Below, in pieces: positions 43,108-49,014 of a stretch of 55,982 bases of DNA. Origin of the DNA: a virus; IMG/VR virus record IMGVR_UViG_3300025289_000030, positions 1 to 55,982 of that record; one strand, 5' to 3'. Under the pieces are notes generated by a model. That model was not told the DNA's origin, did not search any database, and saw only the letters and a list, made by a program, of their open reading frames with translations. The stretch's first letter is position 1. Each line of letters opens with the position of its first letter. Both the position numbers and the translations under genes were made by a program.

Positions 43108-44071
43108 TTAATATTATCCATTTTGAGTCACTTAAAGCTAAAAAAACCATATTTATATTACTATGCATAGGCTGACCTATATTTACTGCTTTAGGTGCAA
43201 TTTGATCTCCTGTATCTGGAAACACAGTTAAAACAGTACTAGTACTATTTATAATTGTAATTTGTTTACCGCGCTCAGCTATTGGAAGTTTAAGAGCTAA
43301 ATCTGTGACGCTAGCTGTAGTTATTTCATTTATAGTAGATGGTAAAGCTAAAGCAGTTCCTTGAGTCGCACCAGTTGCAGCTAGAGATTCTGTCACAGTG
43401 TTTCTTACCTGTGTAGAACTTTTATTAAAAACTATATCATCTCCATTAATTGATTCTTGATAAAGCTCCCCAACGTCACCAACTAGACCTCCAGAAATAG
43501 CCCACCTTTCCATGGAATCTGTACCAAAATAAACACGTTGTTGACTATGTGTATAAATATAAGCACTAGCACCAGCAATAGAGCCGACATTATTTGTATC
43601 TCCTGCATCTATCCCCGCTTGACCTGAAGCTAAAGTGTGATCAATGCCGTGAAGTAATAATCTTCCACCAGTAGAAGTATCAGAATCAGAACCACCTCCT
43701 ATTTTTATTCTAGAAGTATTAGCAGTCATTGAAATATCTTGAGTATTAAAATTTGTTGAATCTCCTAAATATTCTACTTTACCATTATTTTTCATGGTCA
43801 TAGTATTTATATTATTATTGAAAAAGAAAATTGAATTTGGGCCACGTGTACCAATAGACATATAGCTAGCTGTCCCAGTTAAAAGTGCTGCTCGACCTGG
43901 TTGAGTAGCATGAGTATTACCAAATATTTGAATAATAGCTCCATCCGTATCAGTAAAGCCTAAGCCACCTTCTATAGTATAAGAACTCGCATCATCTGCT
44001 CCAGATACAGTTACATCAGCCGCATAAGATAAATTAGTAAGTAATAAACTTAATAATATTTTCTTTAACAT
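43097..44071 (-). CDS. Exported fibre-like protein (signal peptide plus fibre repeats)
   Basis: A 324-residue protein with a standard signal peptide (KKILLSLLLTNLSYAA, cut after Ala-18 or so) and a beta-rich body. The layout mirrors the virion fibre at 11119-12186: two ~90-residue repeats each ending with a W/M-x-M/I block (for example GTDSMERWAISGG), then a beta-sandwich end domain (KQITIINSTSTVLTVFP compared with FHVTNRGANALLVYP). A secreted protein built like the phage's own fibre may bind host receptors or surface sugars, or shield the cell. Behind AAAGGAAATTT. Homology is inferred from pattern. Confidence 0.7.
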   Translation of the reverse strand: MLKKILLSLLLTNLSYAADVTVSGADDASSYTIEGGLGFTDTDGAIIQIFGNTHATQPGRAALLTGTASYMSIGTRGPNSIFFFNNNINTMTMKNNGKVEYLGDSTNFNTQDISMTANTSRIKIGGGSDSDTSTGGRLLLHGIDHTLASGQAGIDAGDTNNVGSIAGASAYIYTHSQQRVYFGTDSMERWAISGGLVGDVGELYQESINGDDIVFNKSSTQVRNTVTESLAATGATQGTALALPSTINEITTASVTDLALKLPIAERGKQITIINSTSTVLTVFPDTGDQIAPKAVNIGQPMHSNINMVFLALSDSKWIILNAW

Positions 44072-44083
44072 AAATTTCCTTTT

Positions 44084-44485
44084 TTAAACATTCACTTCAA
44101 TATAACTTACCGCCACTTGTGCAAGTACAGCAGCAGAATTATCAATAAATAAACCTTTACCAGCATCACATCTAAAGATTCCAGTCGGATTAAAATACAT
44201 TTCAGTAACACCACCTAGTTGCCCACCACCTGTATTCAAAGGTGTCCAATAAGCTCTCTTAATTACAGCATTAGCTCCACTGTCACTTTTAAATGTTATC
44301 GCTGTTACAATACCACTACTTGATACACATCCCGATAAAATCACTAATTTTTTACCAGGAATACCAGCTACTAATAATTGATTAGCAGTTGCACCAAGAG
44401 CAGATATAAAAGCATCTTTTATTTCACAATTTGCTTTTTTGTCGACAAAAATATTTGGTATATAATAACGTATAAATTCTGGCAT
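44084..44485 (-). CDS. Beta-rich virion-type protein, 133 aa
   Basis: A small beta-rich protein without a signal peptide (GIPGKKLVILSGCVSSSGIVTAITFKSDSG ... FRCDAGKGLFIDNSAA). It resembles phage proteins annotated as decoration or fibre accessory, but lies in the leftward block, directly before the exported fibre-like gene. It may assist or pair with it. Confidence 0.55.
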   Translation of the reverse strand: MPEFIRYYIPNIFVDKKANCEIKDAFISALGATANQLLVAGIPGKKLVILSGCVSSSGIVTAITFKSDSGANAVIKRAYWTPLNTGGGQLGGVTEMYFNPTGIFRCDAGKGLFIDNSAAVLAQVAVSYIEVNV

Positions 44486-44490
44486 AAATT

Positions 44491-44925
44491 TTACCTAAAA
44501 ATACAAATCATTGAAGGAAAAGGTGCTGAATTTTTAGCACCATTAAACTTAAGTCTACCTTTTATAAAACGTATTTCGCAATTAGAATTTTTATAACAAA
44601 ATTCATGAAACCATTTAGTATCAGTACGAGCTGGAAGTAGTGCTACAGTTATAGCATAGGTGTGATTTAGATTAGTATTATAGGCTTTTTCTACCCAATT
44701 ATATATTTCACTATAAGGTGGGTTCATAAAAACATTCTGACTTACCCAATCCTGTTCTAATCCATTATCTCTTTTAGTATAAAATTTCATACATTTTGCA
44801 TTTTTAGCAGTCGCACAAGAATCTAATGTAAAATGAAATTCCTCATTTAATTCATCAAATAATTTTTGAGGTGTTTCCCACTCATCAGATTTTTTAGACC
44901 AAAGGACTTTTGAAAATTTAGGCAT
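44491..44925 (-). CDS. DNA N6-adenine methyltransferase (Dam phage type)
   Basis: A 144-residue protein with the catalytic NPPY motif (FMNPPYSEI, about residue 67), N-terminal WSKKSDEWETPQKLFD and LDSCAT, typical of the small phage DNA N6-adenine methyltransferase family (PF05869 type). It methylates adenine in phage DNA, a common protection against restriction. The N-terminal substrate-binding loop and C terminus are complete. Target sequence cannot be told. Confidence 0.9.
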   Translation of the reverse strand: MPKFSKVLWSKKSDEWETPQKLFDELNEEFHFTLDSCATAKNAKCMKFYTKRDNGLEQDWVSQNVFMNPPYSEIYNWVEKAYNTNLNHTYAITVALLPARTDTKWFHEFCYKNSNCEIRFIKGRLKFNGAKNSAPFPSMICIFR

Positions 44926-44926
44926 C

Positions 44927-45133
44927 TCAGTCCTTTACAAGTTTAGTAACACTACCTAACGGTACTTCACATCTTTTACAAATAATTGTTTGGTTAACTT
45001 CCAATATTCTTTTTTTGTAAGTAGCCACATGATAATGACCGCAATTATCGCATATTACCCATTTAGAATAAGTATCTTGTTTTTTATCATTTACATAAAA
45101 AACTGGTTCAATACTACTTTTTTTGTCATTCAT
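44927..45133 (-). CDS. Small zinc-ribbon protein, 68 aa
   Basis: From the ATG at 45133, which overlaps the upstream stop. C-x2-C (ICDNCGHYH) and C-x2-C (ICKRCEVPLG) about 27 residues apart form a probable zinc ribbon. The longer frame starts further upstream without a binding site. Likely a transcription or nuclease accessory; unknown. Confidence 0.6.
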   Translation of the reverse strand: MNDKKSSIEPVFYVNDKKQDTYSKWVICDNCGHYHVATYKKRILEVNQTIICKRCEVPLGSVTKLVKD

Positions 45134-45317
45134 TTGGAGGGGTCTCTTCGTCTTCATTACAATCAAATAATATAGAAGTAATTCTATTAGAAAGCTCTCT
45201 AAATTGTTTAGAATTATAAACTTCAACTATTTCTTCCGAAGAATGCATAGTTTTATAATATAGAACGTAGTGCTTATCATCTGTTTTAGCTATTTGAAAC
45301 GAACAAAAATGTTTCAT
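45126..45317 (-). CDS. Hypothetical protein, 63 aa
   Basis: Starts by ATGA overlap with the upstream membrane peptide. Beta-rich beginning (FCSFQIAKTDDKHYVLYYK), acidic end (CNEDEETPPNE). Unknown. Confidence 0.55.
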   Translation of the reverse strand: MKHFCSFQIAKTDDKHYVLYYKTMHSSEEIVEVYNSKQFRELSNRITSILFDCNEDEETPPNE

Positions 45318-45487
45318 TTTTTATTTCTTAAAAAGTCATCATGTGCTTCTAAATGTTTTATTATAATATCTACTATCTCTTTATCAGATTTAAACTTACA
45401 CACAGTTATATCATAAAGAGTGTGCAGTATATAAATAATAAGCAGTAAAATTATAGCTAGTATATAGAGAATTGGTTCGTTATTCAT
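45314..45487 (-). CDS. 57-aa membrane peptide
   Basis: A short frame joined by ATGA overlaps to both neighbours. One TM segment (ILYILAIILLLIIYIL, residues about 6-22) and a charged cytoplasmic tail (KSDKEIVDIIIKHLEAHDDF). Missed because of length. Possible antiholin-like or regulatory role is guesswork. Confidence 0.6.
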   Translation of the reverse strand: MNNEPILYILAIILLLIIYILHTLYDITVCKFKSDKEIVDIIIKHLEAHDDFLRNKK

Positions 45488-45702
45488 ACTATTTTTTCCG
45501 TAGAATCAGACTTCCTAGTAATATTTGTAAACATATTTCTTAATCCTTTAATTGCGTCTAAATGCACAATAAGACTACTACGAGTAAGTTCTAGATTTTT
45601 AAAAACAACATCCAGTCTTTCGTTAATAATTTCTAAATTTTTATCTAATTTAGCTTCAAGCCTACTTATTTCTAGTTCACTTGTCATTTCAGTTTCTTTC
45701 AT
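45484..45702 (-). CDS. Coiled-coil protein, 72 aa
   Basis: Starts at the ATG behind AGAGGAAATAAT. Heptads run over the middle (LEISRLEAKLDKNLEIINERLDVVFKNL). It overlaps the membrane peptide by ATGA and might be its partner. Unknown. Confidence 0.55.
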   Translation of the reverse strand: MKETEMTSELEISRLEAKLDKNLEIINERLDVVFKNLELTRSSLIVHLDAIKGLRNMFTNITRKSDSTEKIV

Positions 45703-45722
45703 ATTATTTCCTCTCATCATTT

Positions 45723-45986
45723 TTACCTGCTAGCAATAATTTTTCTAAATGCTTTCTTAACACCAGTTAAAGCATTTCTTTTTTTAATATAGTTATTTAT
45801 TGAAAGCCTACCCCGTTCTACCCAACCTTCAGAGTCTATGCCTATTTTTTGATACTGTTTTATGATTATTATTATATCTTTTTTTTGTTTAAATAAGTCA
45901 GCTTTCCAATCAGGAACTGACTCTTTTAAAAATTCTTTTTTTAATTCTTTTAATTCTACTTCAGTAGATAGTTTTTTCTTTGCCAT
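45723..45986 (-). CDS. Hypothetical basic helical protein, 87 aa
   Basis: A Lys-rich helical protein (KKKLSTEVELKELKKEFLKES ... then KDIIIIIKQYQKIGID). AAAAAGGAACTTT precedes the start. Function unknown. Confidence 0.55.
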   Translation of the reverse strand: MAKKKLSTEVELKELKKEFLKESVPDWKADLFKQKKDIIIIIKQYQKIGIDSEGWVERGRLSINNYIKKRNALTGVKKAFRKIIASR

Positions 45987-46007
45987 AAAGTTCCTTTTTA
46001 AATATTT

Positions 46008-46133
46008 TTACATCACATCAAAAGGATAATCATCATCTGTAGGAGAATAATAATTATGCCCACAGCTCGAAAATAAAGCCGCACCTAAAATAAAAGCAAA
46101 TATAAGATTAACCCAAATATTAGATTCTTTCAT
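46008..46133 (-). CDS. Small lipoprotein, 41 aa
   Basis: Signal peptide NIWVNLIFAFILGAAL with lipobox FSSC-G (Cys-24), mature part of 18 residues ending in acidic DDDYPFDVM. It starts 3 nt after the helicase stop. The third lipobox gene in the window. Probably anchored at the outer membrane; role unknown. Confidence 0.65.
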   Translation of the reverse strand: MKESNIWVNLIFAFILGAALFSSCGHNYYSPTDDDYPFDVM

Positions 46134-46136
46134 AAT

Positions 46137-47435
46137 TTATTTCCTATCAAGTACTGCTTTAAATGTTTCTGTTTTATTAATTAATACTTTTACAATATAT
46201 TCTTCTAATGAATCTTTTACTACAAAGTAATAAATATTAACAGAATTTTTCTGTCCTATCCGATGCAGCCTATCTACACTTTGGTTTATAACCGCAGGAC
46301 TCCAATCTAGTTCTGCTAATATTACGTGACTAGCGCGAGTTAGAGTTATACCAGTGCCGGCCGCAGTAAACTGCCCAATAAATAAATTAGTTTTAGCTTC
46401 TTGAAAAGCTTCTACATAATCAAACCTGTCTTTAGCACTTGTGTCACCAGTAATTATTACTGGTTTAAATTTAGCCAATGCAGCACTTAGTTTTCTTATG
46501 AATTCTCTATGATAAGCAAACAGCACTACTGGTATATTATTTTCTAATAAATTACTTGCAAACTCAGCTATAGCAGGCACTTTAAGCTCTGCTTGAAGGC
46601 GGCGATGCTCTGCTAAAGAATGAGGCACAACCGCAGTTTTTGCATAATCCGCAATGTCAGTTTCTAATCTATCGTTTTCTTCTTTAGTAGTTTTAAGTAA
46701 ATACTCAGCACCAAGTTTTATTTCAGTATAAATCTTAGGCGGTAAATCTTTTAAGACTTCATCTTTTTTTAGTCTTATATAGAAATTACTTTTAATTATT
46801 TTAGAAAGTTTCTTAGTGTTCCTAGCACCAATAATTTTAACGCCCCAAGGTGTCGGTTTCTGGTAAGCATATTCATTAATAAAACTATAGTAATTAGTAA
46901 ATTTTTCAGGCAGCATTTTATTAAAAAGAGTATATCCGTCTGCGACTGATTGCGTGAAAGGAGTGCCCGATAATGCTAGGCGATAAGCAGCTAGATGCCA
47001 AATTTTTTCTAATATTGCTACAGTTCGTTTTGTTTTTCTGGTTTTTATGTAGTGACTTTCATCGAGAATAAGTAAATCAATTTTAGCTGGCAATTTATTT
47101 ATAAATACATCAGAACGAGCAATGTCGTAAGACACAATAGTGTACTTTTTATAAAGCAGCGTCTGCTTAGATGCTAATATAACATCAATGTCCGCACTAA
47201 CACCCCATTTCATAATCTCAGCTTCCCAAGTATAGCGCATTATGGCGGGACAAATTATAAGAATATTTTCAGCATTTAAATACTTGGCAGCACGAATAGC
47301 ACATATAGTTTTACCCAGTCCCATTTCCAAAGCACAGTAGCAAGACCTTTCTTTATTTTTCTCTTTTAGAAAATAAAGTATTTGACCTACCGTGTCTTCC
47401 TGAAATGTAAAAAGTTTTAAAGGAGTTTGCAGCAT
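46137..47435 (-). CDS. SNF2-family DEAD/H-box helicase
   Basis: A 432-residue protein with Walker A MGLGKTICA (about 40-48), motif II LILDESHYI, motif III LSGTPF, and the C-terminal RecA domain with TAAGTGITLTRA (motif V) and QSVDRLHRIGQ (motif VI). This is the SNF2/Rad54-like set (D-E-S-H box, HRIGQ), as in other phage SNF2 proteins. Likely remodels protein-DNA complexes or branches during replication. The start overlaps the stop of the Ser/Arg-rich gene (TAATG), so it is translated with the cassette upstream. Confidence 0.88.
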   Translation of the reverse strand: MLQTPLKLFTFQEDTVGQILYFLKEKNKERSCYCALEMGLGKTICAIRAAKYLNAENILIICPAIMRYTWEAEIMKWGVSADIDVILASKQTLLYKKYTIVSYDIARSDVFINKLPAKIDLLILDESHYIKTRKTKRTVAILEKIWHLAAYRLALSGTPFTQSVADGYTLFNKMLPEKFTNYYSFINEYAYQKPTPWGVKIIGARNTKKLSKIIKSNFYIRLKKDEVLKDLPPKIYTEIKLGAEYLLKTTKEENDRLETDIADYAKTAVVPHSLAEHRRLQAELKVPAIAEFASNLLENNIPVVLFAYHREFIRKLSAALAKFKPVIITGDTSAKDRFDYVEAFQEAKTNLFIGQFTAAGTGITLTRASHVILAELDWSPAVINQSVDRLHRIGQKNSVNIYYFVVKDSLEEYIVKVLINKTETFKAVLDRK

Positions 47436-47671
47436 TATACGTTTCTTCCTGATTCACACAGTGAAGTAGAATAGGCACACCCATAAAATCCGTCTTTAAA
47501 TCTAGAATAAGATCTTGAACAAACTCTCCAGCTCGAATCTATTTTAGACCTACAAAAAGAACTGAATTTATATTCATAGTTATGTGTTCTACAAATTGAA
47601 GTACCTATTTTAAAGTAAGCACTTCTAGATTTAGAATAATAATAAGACTCTTTAACCATTAAATAAATCAT
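47435..47671 (-). CDS. Tyr/Ser/Arg/Cys-rich small protein, copy B
   Basis: A 78-residue paralogue of the gene at 47990-48226 (CSRSYSRFKDGFxGxAYSxSLCxSGR common to both). Composed of degenerate ~14-residue units with alternating aromatic and small or basic residues, for example SSWRVCSRSYSRFKDG. Such alternation suits beta-strands or a solenoid. Overlaps both neighbours (ATGA; TAATG). Function unknown; part of the coupled helicase cassette. Confidence 0.65.
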   Translation of the reverse strand: MIYLMVKESYYYSKSRSAYFKIGTSICRTHNYEYKFSSFCRSKIDSSWRVCSRSYSRFKDGFYGCAYSTSLCESGRNV

Positions 47672-47853
47672 AATCTTTCACCAGAATTAGATTTATATCT
47701 TTTCCACATTTTAGACTTGCAGTTAGAGCACATCCATGACCAAGGTTTTGGGTTAGTTAAAGACCAATTTAATGAAGTAGATAGAAATTTTTGTCTAGAA
47801 AATGATCTTGACCAAATCCAGGGTTTCAATTTATTAGCTACTAAATGAGTCAT
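47668..47853 (-). CDS. Trp/Ser/Arg-rich small protein, 61 aa
   Basis: Contains WIWSRSFSRQKFLS and PWSWMCSNCKSKMW, the same W-x-W-S-R-S-x-S-R pattern as its neighbours. C-x2-C suggests metal or disulfide. ATGA overlaps at both ends. Function unknown. Confidence 0.6.
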   Translation of the reverse strand: MTHLVANKLKPWIWSRSFSRQKFLSTSLNWSLTNPKPWSWMCSNCKSKMWKRYKSNSGERL

Positions 47854-47993
47854 GGTTTTAAGCTTTGAGAAGTAGAATCGCTATATGGTAACTCCCACAT
47901 TCCGCTTCTTGAATATGACCATCTATACTGCCAATGATATGTGTGGGAATATGAAAACCTATTATTTTTATAATTGCGTATAAAGTGCATCAT
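47850..47993 (-). CDS. Trp/Tyr/Ser/Arg-rich small protein, 47 aa
   Basis: A frame of 47 codons fully coupled to its neighbours. Core: SYSHTYHWQYRWSYSRSGMW. It belongs to the same degenerate repeat type. Too short for usual gene callers but supported by the overlap chain and composition. Confidence 0.6.
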   Translation of the reverse strand: MMHFIRNYKNNRFSYSHTYHWQYRWSYSRSGMWELPYSDSTSQSLKP

Positions 47994-48226
47994 AAATGTC
48001 TACCTGAATTACAAAGTGAATTAGAATATGCAAAACCAAAAAATCCATCTTTAAATCTAGAGTAAGATCTAGAACAAACTCTCCATCTGGAATCTAGTCG
48101 AGATGCACAAAAAGAAGTAAATTTATACTCATATTTATGTACTCTACAGACTGAACCACACATTTTAAAATAAGCGCTTTTTGATCTAGAACAATAATAA
48201 GGCTTTTTAATTATAAAATAAATCAT
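47990..48226 (-). CDS. Tyr/Ser/Arg/Cys-rich small protein, copy A
   Basis: 78 residues, about half identical to copy B, suggesting a tandem duplication with the two shorter genes between. At the DNA level, CTAGA/TCTAG-type hexamers recur at 9-15 nt steps. The start overlaps the upstream stop (TAATG). Function unknown. Confidence 0.65.
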   Translation of the reverse strand: MIYFIIKKPYYCSRSKSAYFKMCGSVCRVHKYEYKFTSFCASRLDSRWRVCSRSYSRFKDGFFGFAYSNSLCNSGRHL

Positions 48227-48489
48227 TATTTAGTTTCTCTTGGCAAAGGATGTCGCCATTCATACACGTCAACAATAGATGCAATTGAAACTCTAATTGG
48301 GCACGTAACACATTCGACTTCACTTAAAGTGCCCGTCTCAATAGCTTCACCAAAACGTCCTGAATCTGCTACCCAAGCAGCATCTTTTAAAAATATAAAA
48401 CCACCTACTATTTCAGTTATTTCGCCTGTGCAATGATACGTCACAGTTCTAATAAATACTTTTTCTCCGATTTTAAAAGCTTCTGACAT
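48226..48489 (-). CDS. Conserved small protein (IRTVTYH ... AAWVADSGRF type), 87 aa
   Basis: An 87-residue soluble protein: VFIRTVTYHCTGEITEI, FLKDAAWVADSGRFGEAIETG, SEVECV and a closing WRHPLPRE. I recognise this as a widespread unnamed family in phages and bacteria (IRTVT-H, AxWxADTGRF, LPR end), which I recall beside genes for low-complexity aromatic/Ser/Gly/Arg repeat proteins, as here. The cysteine pair (CVTC) is local. AAAGGTATAT precedes the ATG. It leads the cassette behind a strong operator-controlled promoter and a structured leader. Confidence 0.65.
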   Translation of the reverse strand: MSEAFKIGEKVFIRTVTYHCTGEITEIVGGFIFLKDAAWVADSGRFGEAIETGTLSEVECVTCPIRVSIASIVDVYEWRHPLPRETK

Positions 48490-48516
48490 ATATACCTTTA
48501 TTAAAAATAAAAACTA

Positions 48517-48546
48517 TGCACCGCAGCATGATTGTACTACGGCGCA
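48517..48546 (-). ncRNA. Leader stem-loop upstream of the cassette
   Basis: On the minus strand TGCGCCGTAG pairs with CTGCGGTGCA around a 10-nt loop: 10 pairs of which two are G-U. On the plus strand the same two positions are mismatches (A-C), so RNA pairing is conserved only on the transcribed strand. It lies in a ~95-nt leader between the promoter at 48590 and the start at 48489. Confidence 0.55.
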
Positions 48547-48589
48547 CAGAAAGCCCATGCTTTTTTAAAAGTTTGATCAACTTTTATAA

Positions 48590-48631
48590 AGATTAGCACG
48601 AGAATTAAAAGCTGTCAATCATTTTGATATG
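48590..48631 (-). promoter_or_regulatory. Strong leftward promoter with operator overlapping -35
   Basis: Leftward TTGACA (48613-48618), 17-nt spacer, TAATCT (48590-48595). Immediately upstream and overlapping the -35, 48615-48631 matches the 17-bp dyad at 14 of 17 positions (TCAATCATTTTGAT core). Drives the 87-aa gene, the repeat proteins and the SNF2 helicase. Downstream, AAAAGTT/AACTTTT (48568-48586) forms another short dyad near the transcription start. Confidence 0.75.
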
Positions 48632-48635
48632 AACT

Positions 48636-48707
48636 AGGCTTAGGTGGGAATCGAACTCACGAATATTGGGTTTGCAATCCAATGCATTACCACTTTGCTA
48701 CTAAACC
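48636..48707 (-). tRNA. trnC: tRNA-Cys (GCA)
   Basis: A 72-nt cloverleaf on the minus strand: acceptor GGTTTAG/CTAAGCC with one G-U, anticodon loop TTGCAAA with GCA, T loop TTCGATT, discriminator U73 (a Cys identity base), no encoded CCA. Two stem positions, one in the anticodon stem and one in the T stem, are A-C mismatches. Cysteine fits the many Cys-rich virion proteins. A TATAAT ends 3 nt before the tRNA 5' end, but no clear -35 is seen. Confidence 0.85.
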
Positions 48708-48722
48708 ATATTATAATCAGTA

Positions 48723-48762
48723 CAATAAAACAGCCCCTTAAAATATTAATTCTAAGAGGCTG
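48723..48762 (-). terminator. Leftward intrinsic terminator upstream of the tRNA
   Basis: On the minus strand CAGCCTCTTA (48753-48762) pairs with TAAGGGGCTG (48731-48740), 10 pairs with one U-G, followed by TTTTATTG. On the plus strand the same site has a C-A mismatch and no T-run, so it works leftward. Confidence 0.7.
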
Positions 48763-48894
48763 CCGAAATACTATTGTTATTTATGTTAAGTCTATTTAAG
48801 GAGAACAGTCGTACTTTGACTGCTTAAAAATTATAATAACTGATTATTTTAAATTTAGCTAGCCAAATTAATTTCATTAGCGTATATATTTTTA

Positions 48895-48915
48895 ATACAC
48901 TCAATTCGAGTGTAT
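48895..48915. repeat. 8-5-8 inverted repeat in primase leader region
   Basis: ATACACTC (48895-48902) and GAGTGTAT (48908-48915) are perfect inverted arms with AATTC between. 48916-48932 just after it matches the 17-bp dyad at 13 of 17 positions. Likely a regulatory region for the primase gene; no convincing -35/-10 pair was seen. Confidence 0.5.
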
Positions 48916-48947
48916 GCAATCAAAAATATTGTAATATTGGCTCTTTA

Positions 48948-48988
48948 AAATAAAAAATGCTGGAAGTTAAGTAAGTTAAATTCCAGCA
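48948..48988 (-). terminator. Second leftward intrinsic terminator
   Basis: Minus strand: TGCTGGAA (48981-48988), 15-nt loop, TTCCAGCA (48958-48965), followed by TTTTTTATTTT. A textbook rho-independent terminator pointing leftward, 27 nt before the rightward primase start. Confidence 0.75.
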
Positions 48989-49014
48989 CTCTACGATTAA
49001 TTAAGGCATAAATT

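Noticed and set aside
47435-48226. CRISPR array or diversity-generating retroelement variable repeats
   Set aside because: Repeats are degenerate, protein-coding and of uneven spacing; no reverse transcriptase or Cas gene is present.
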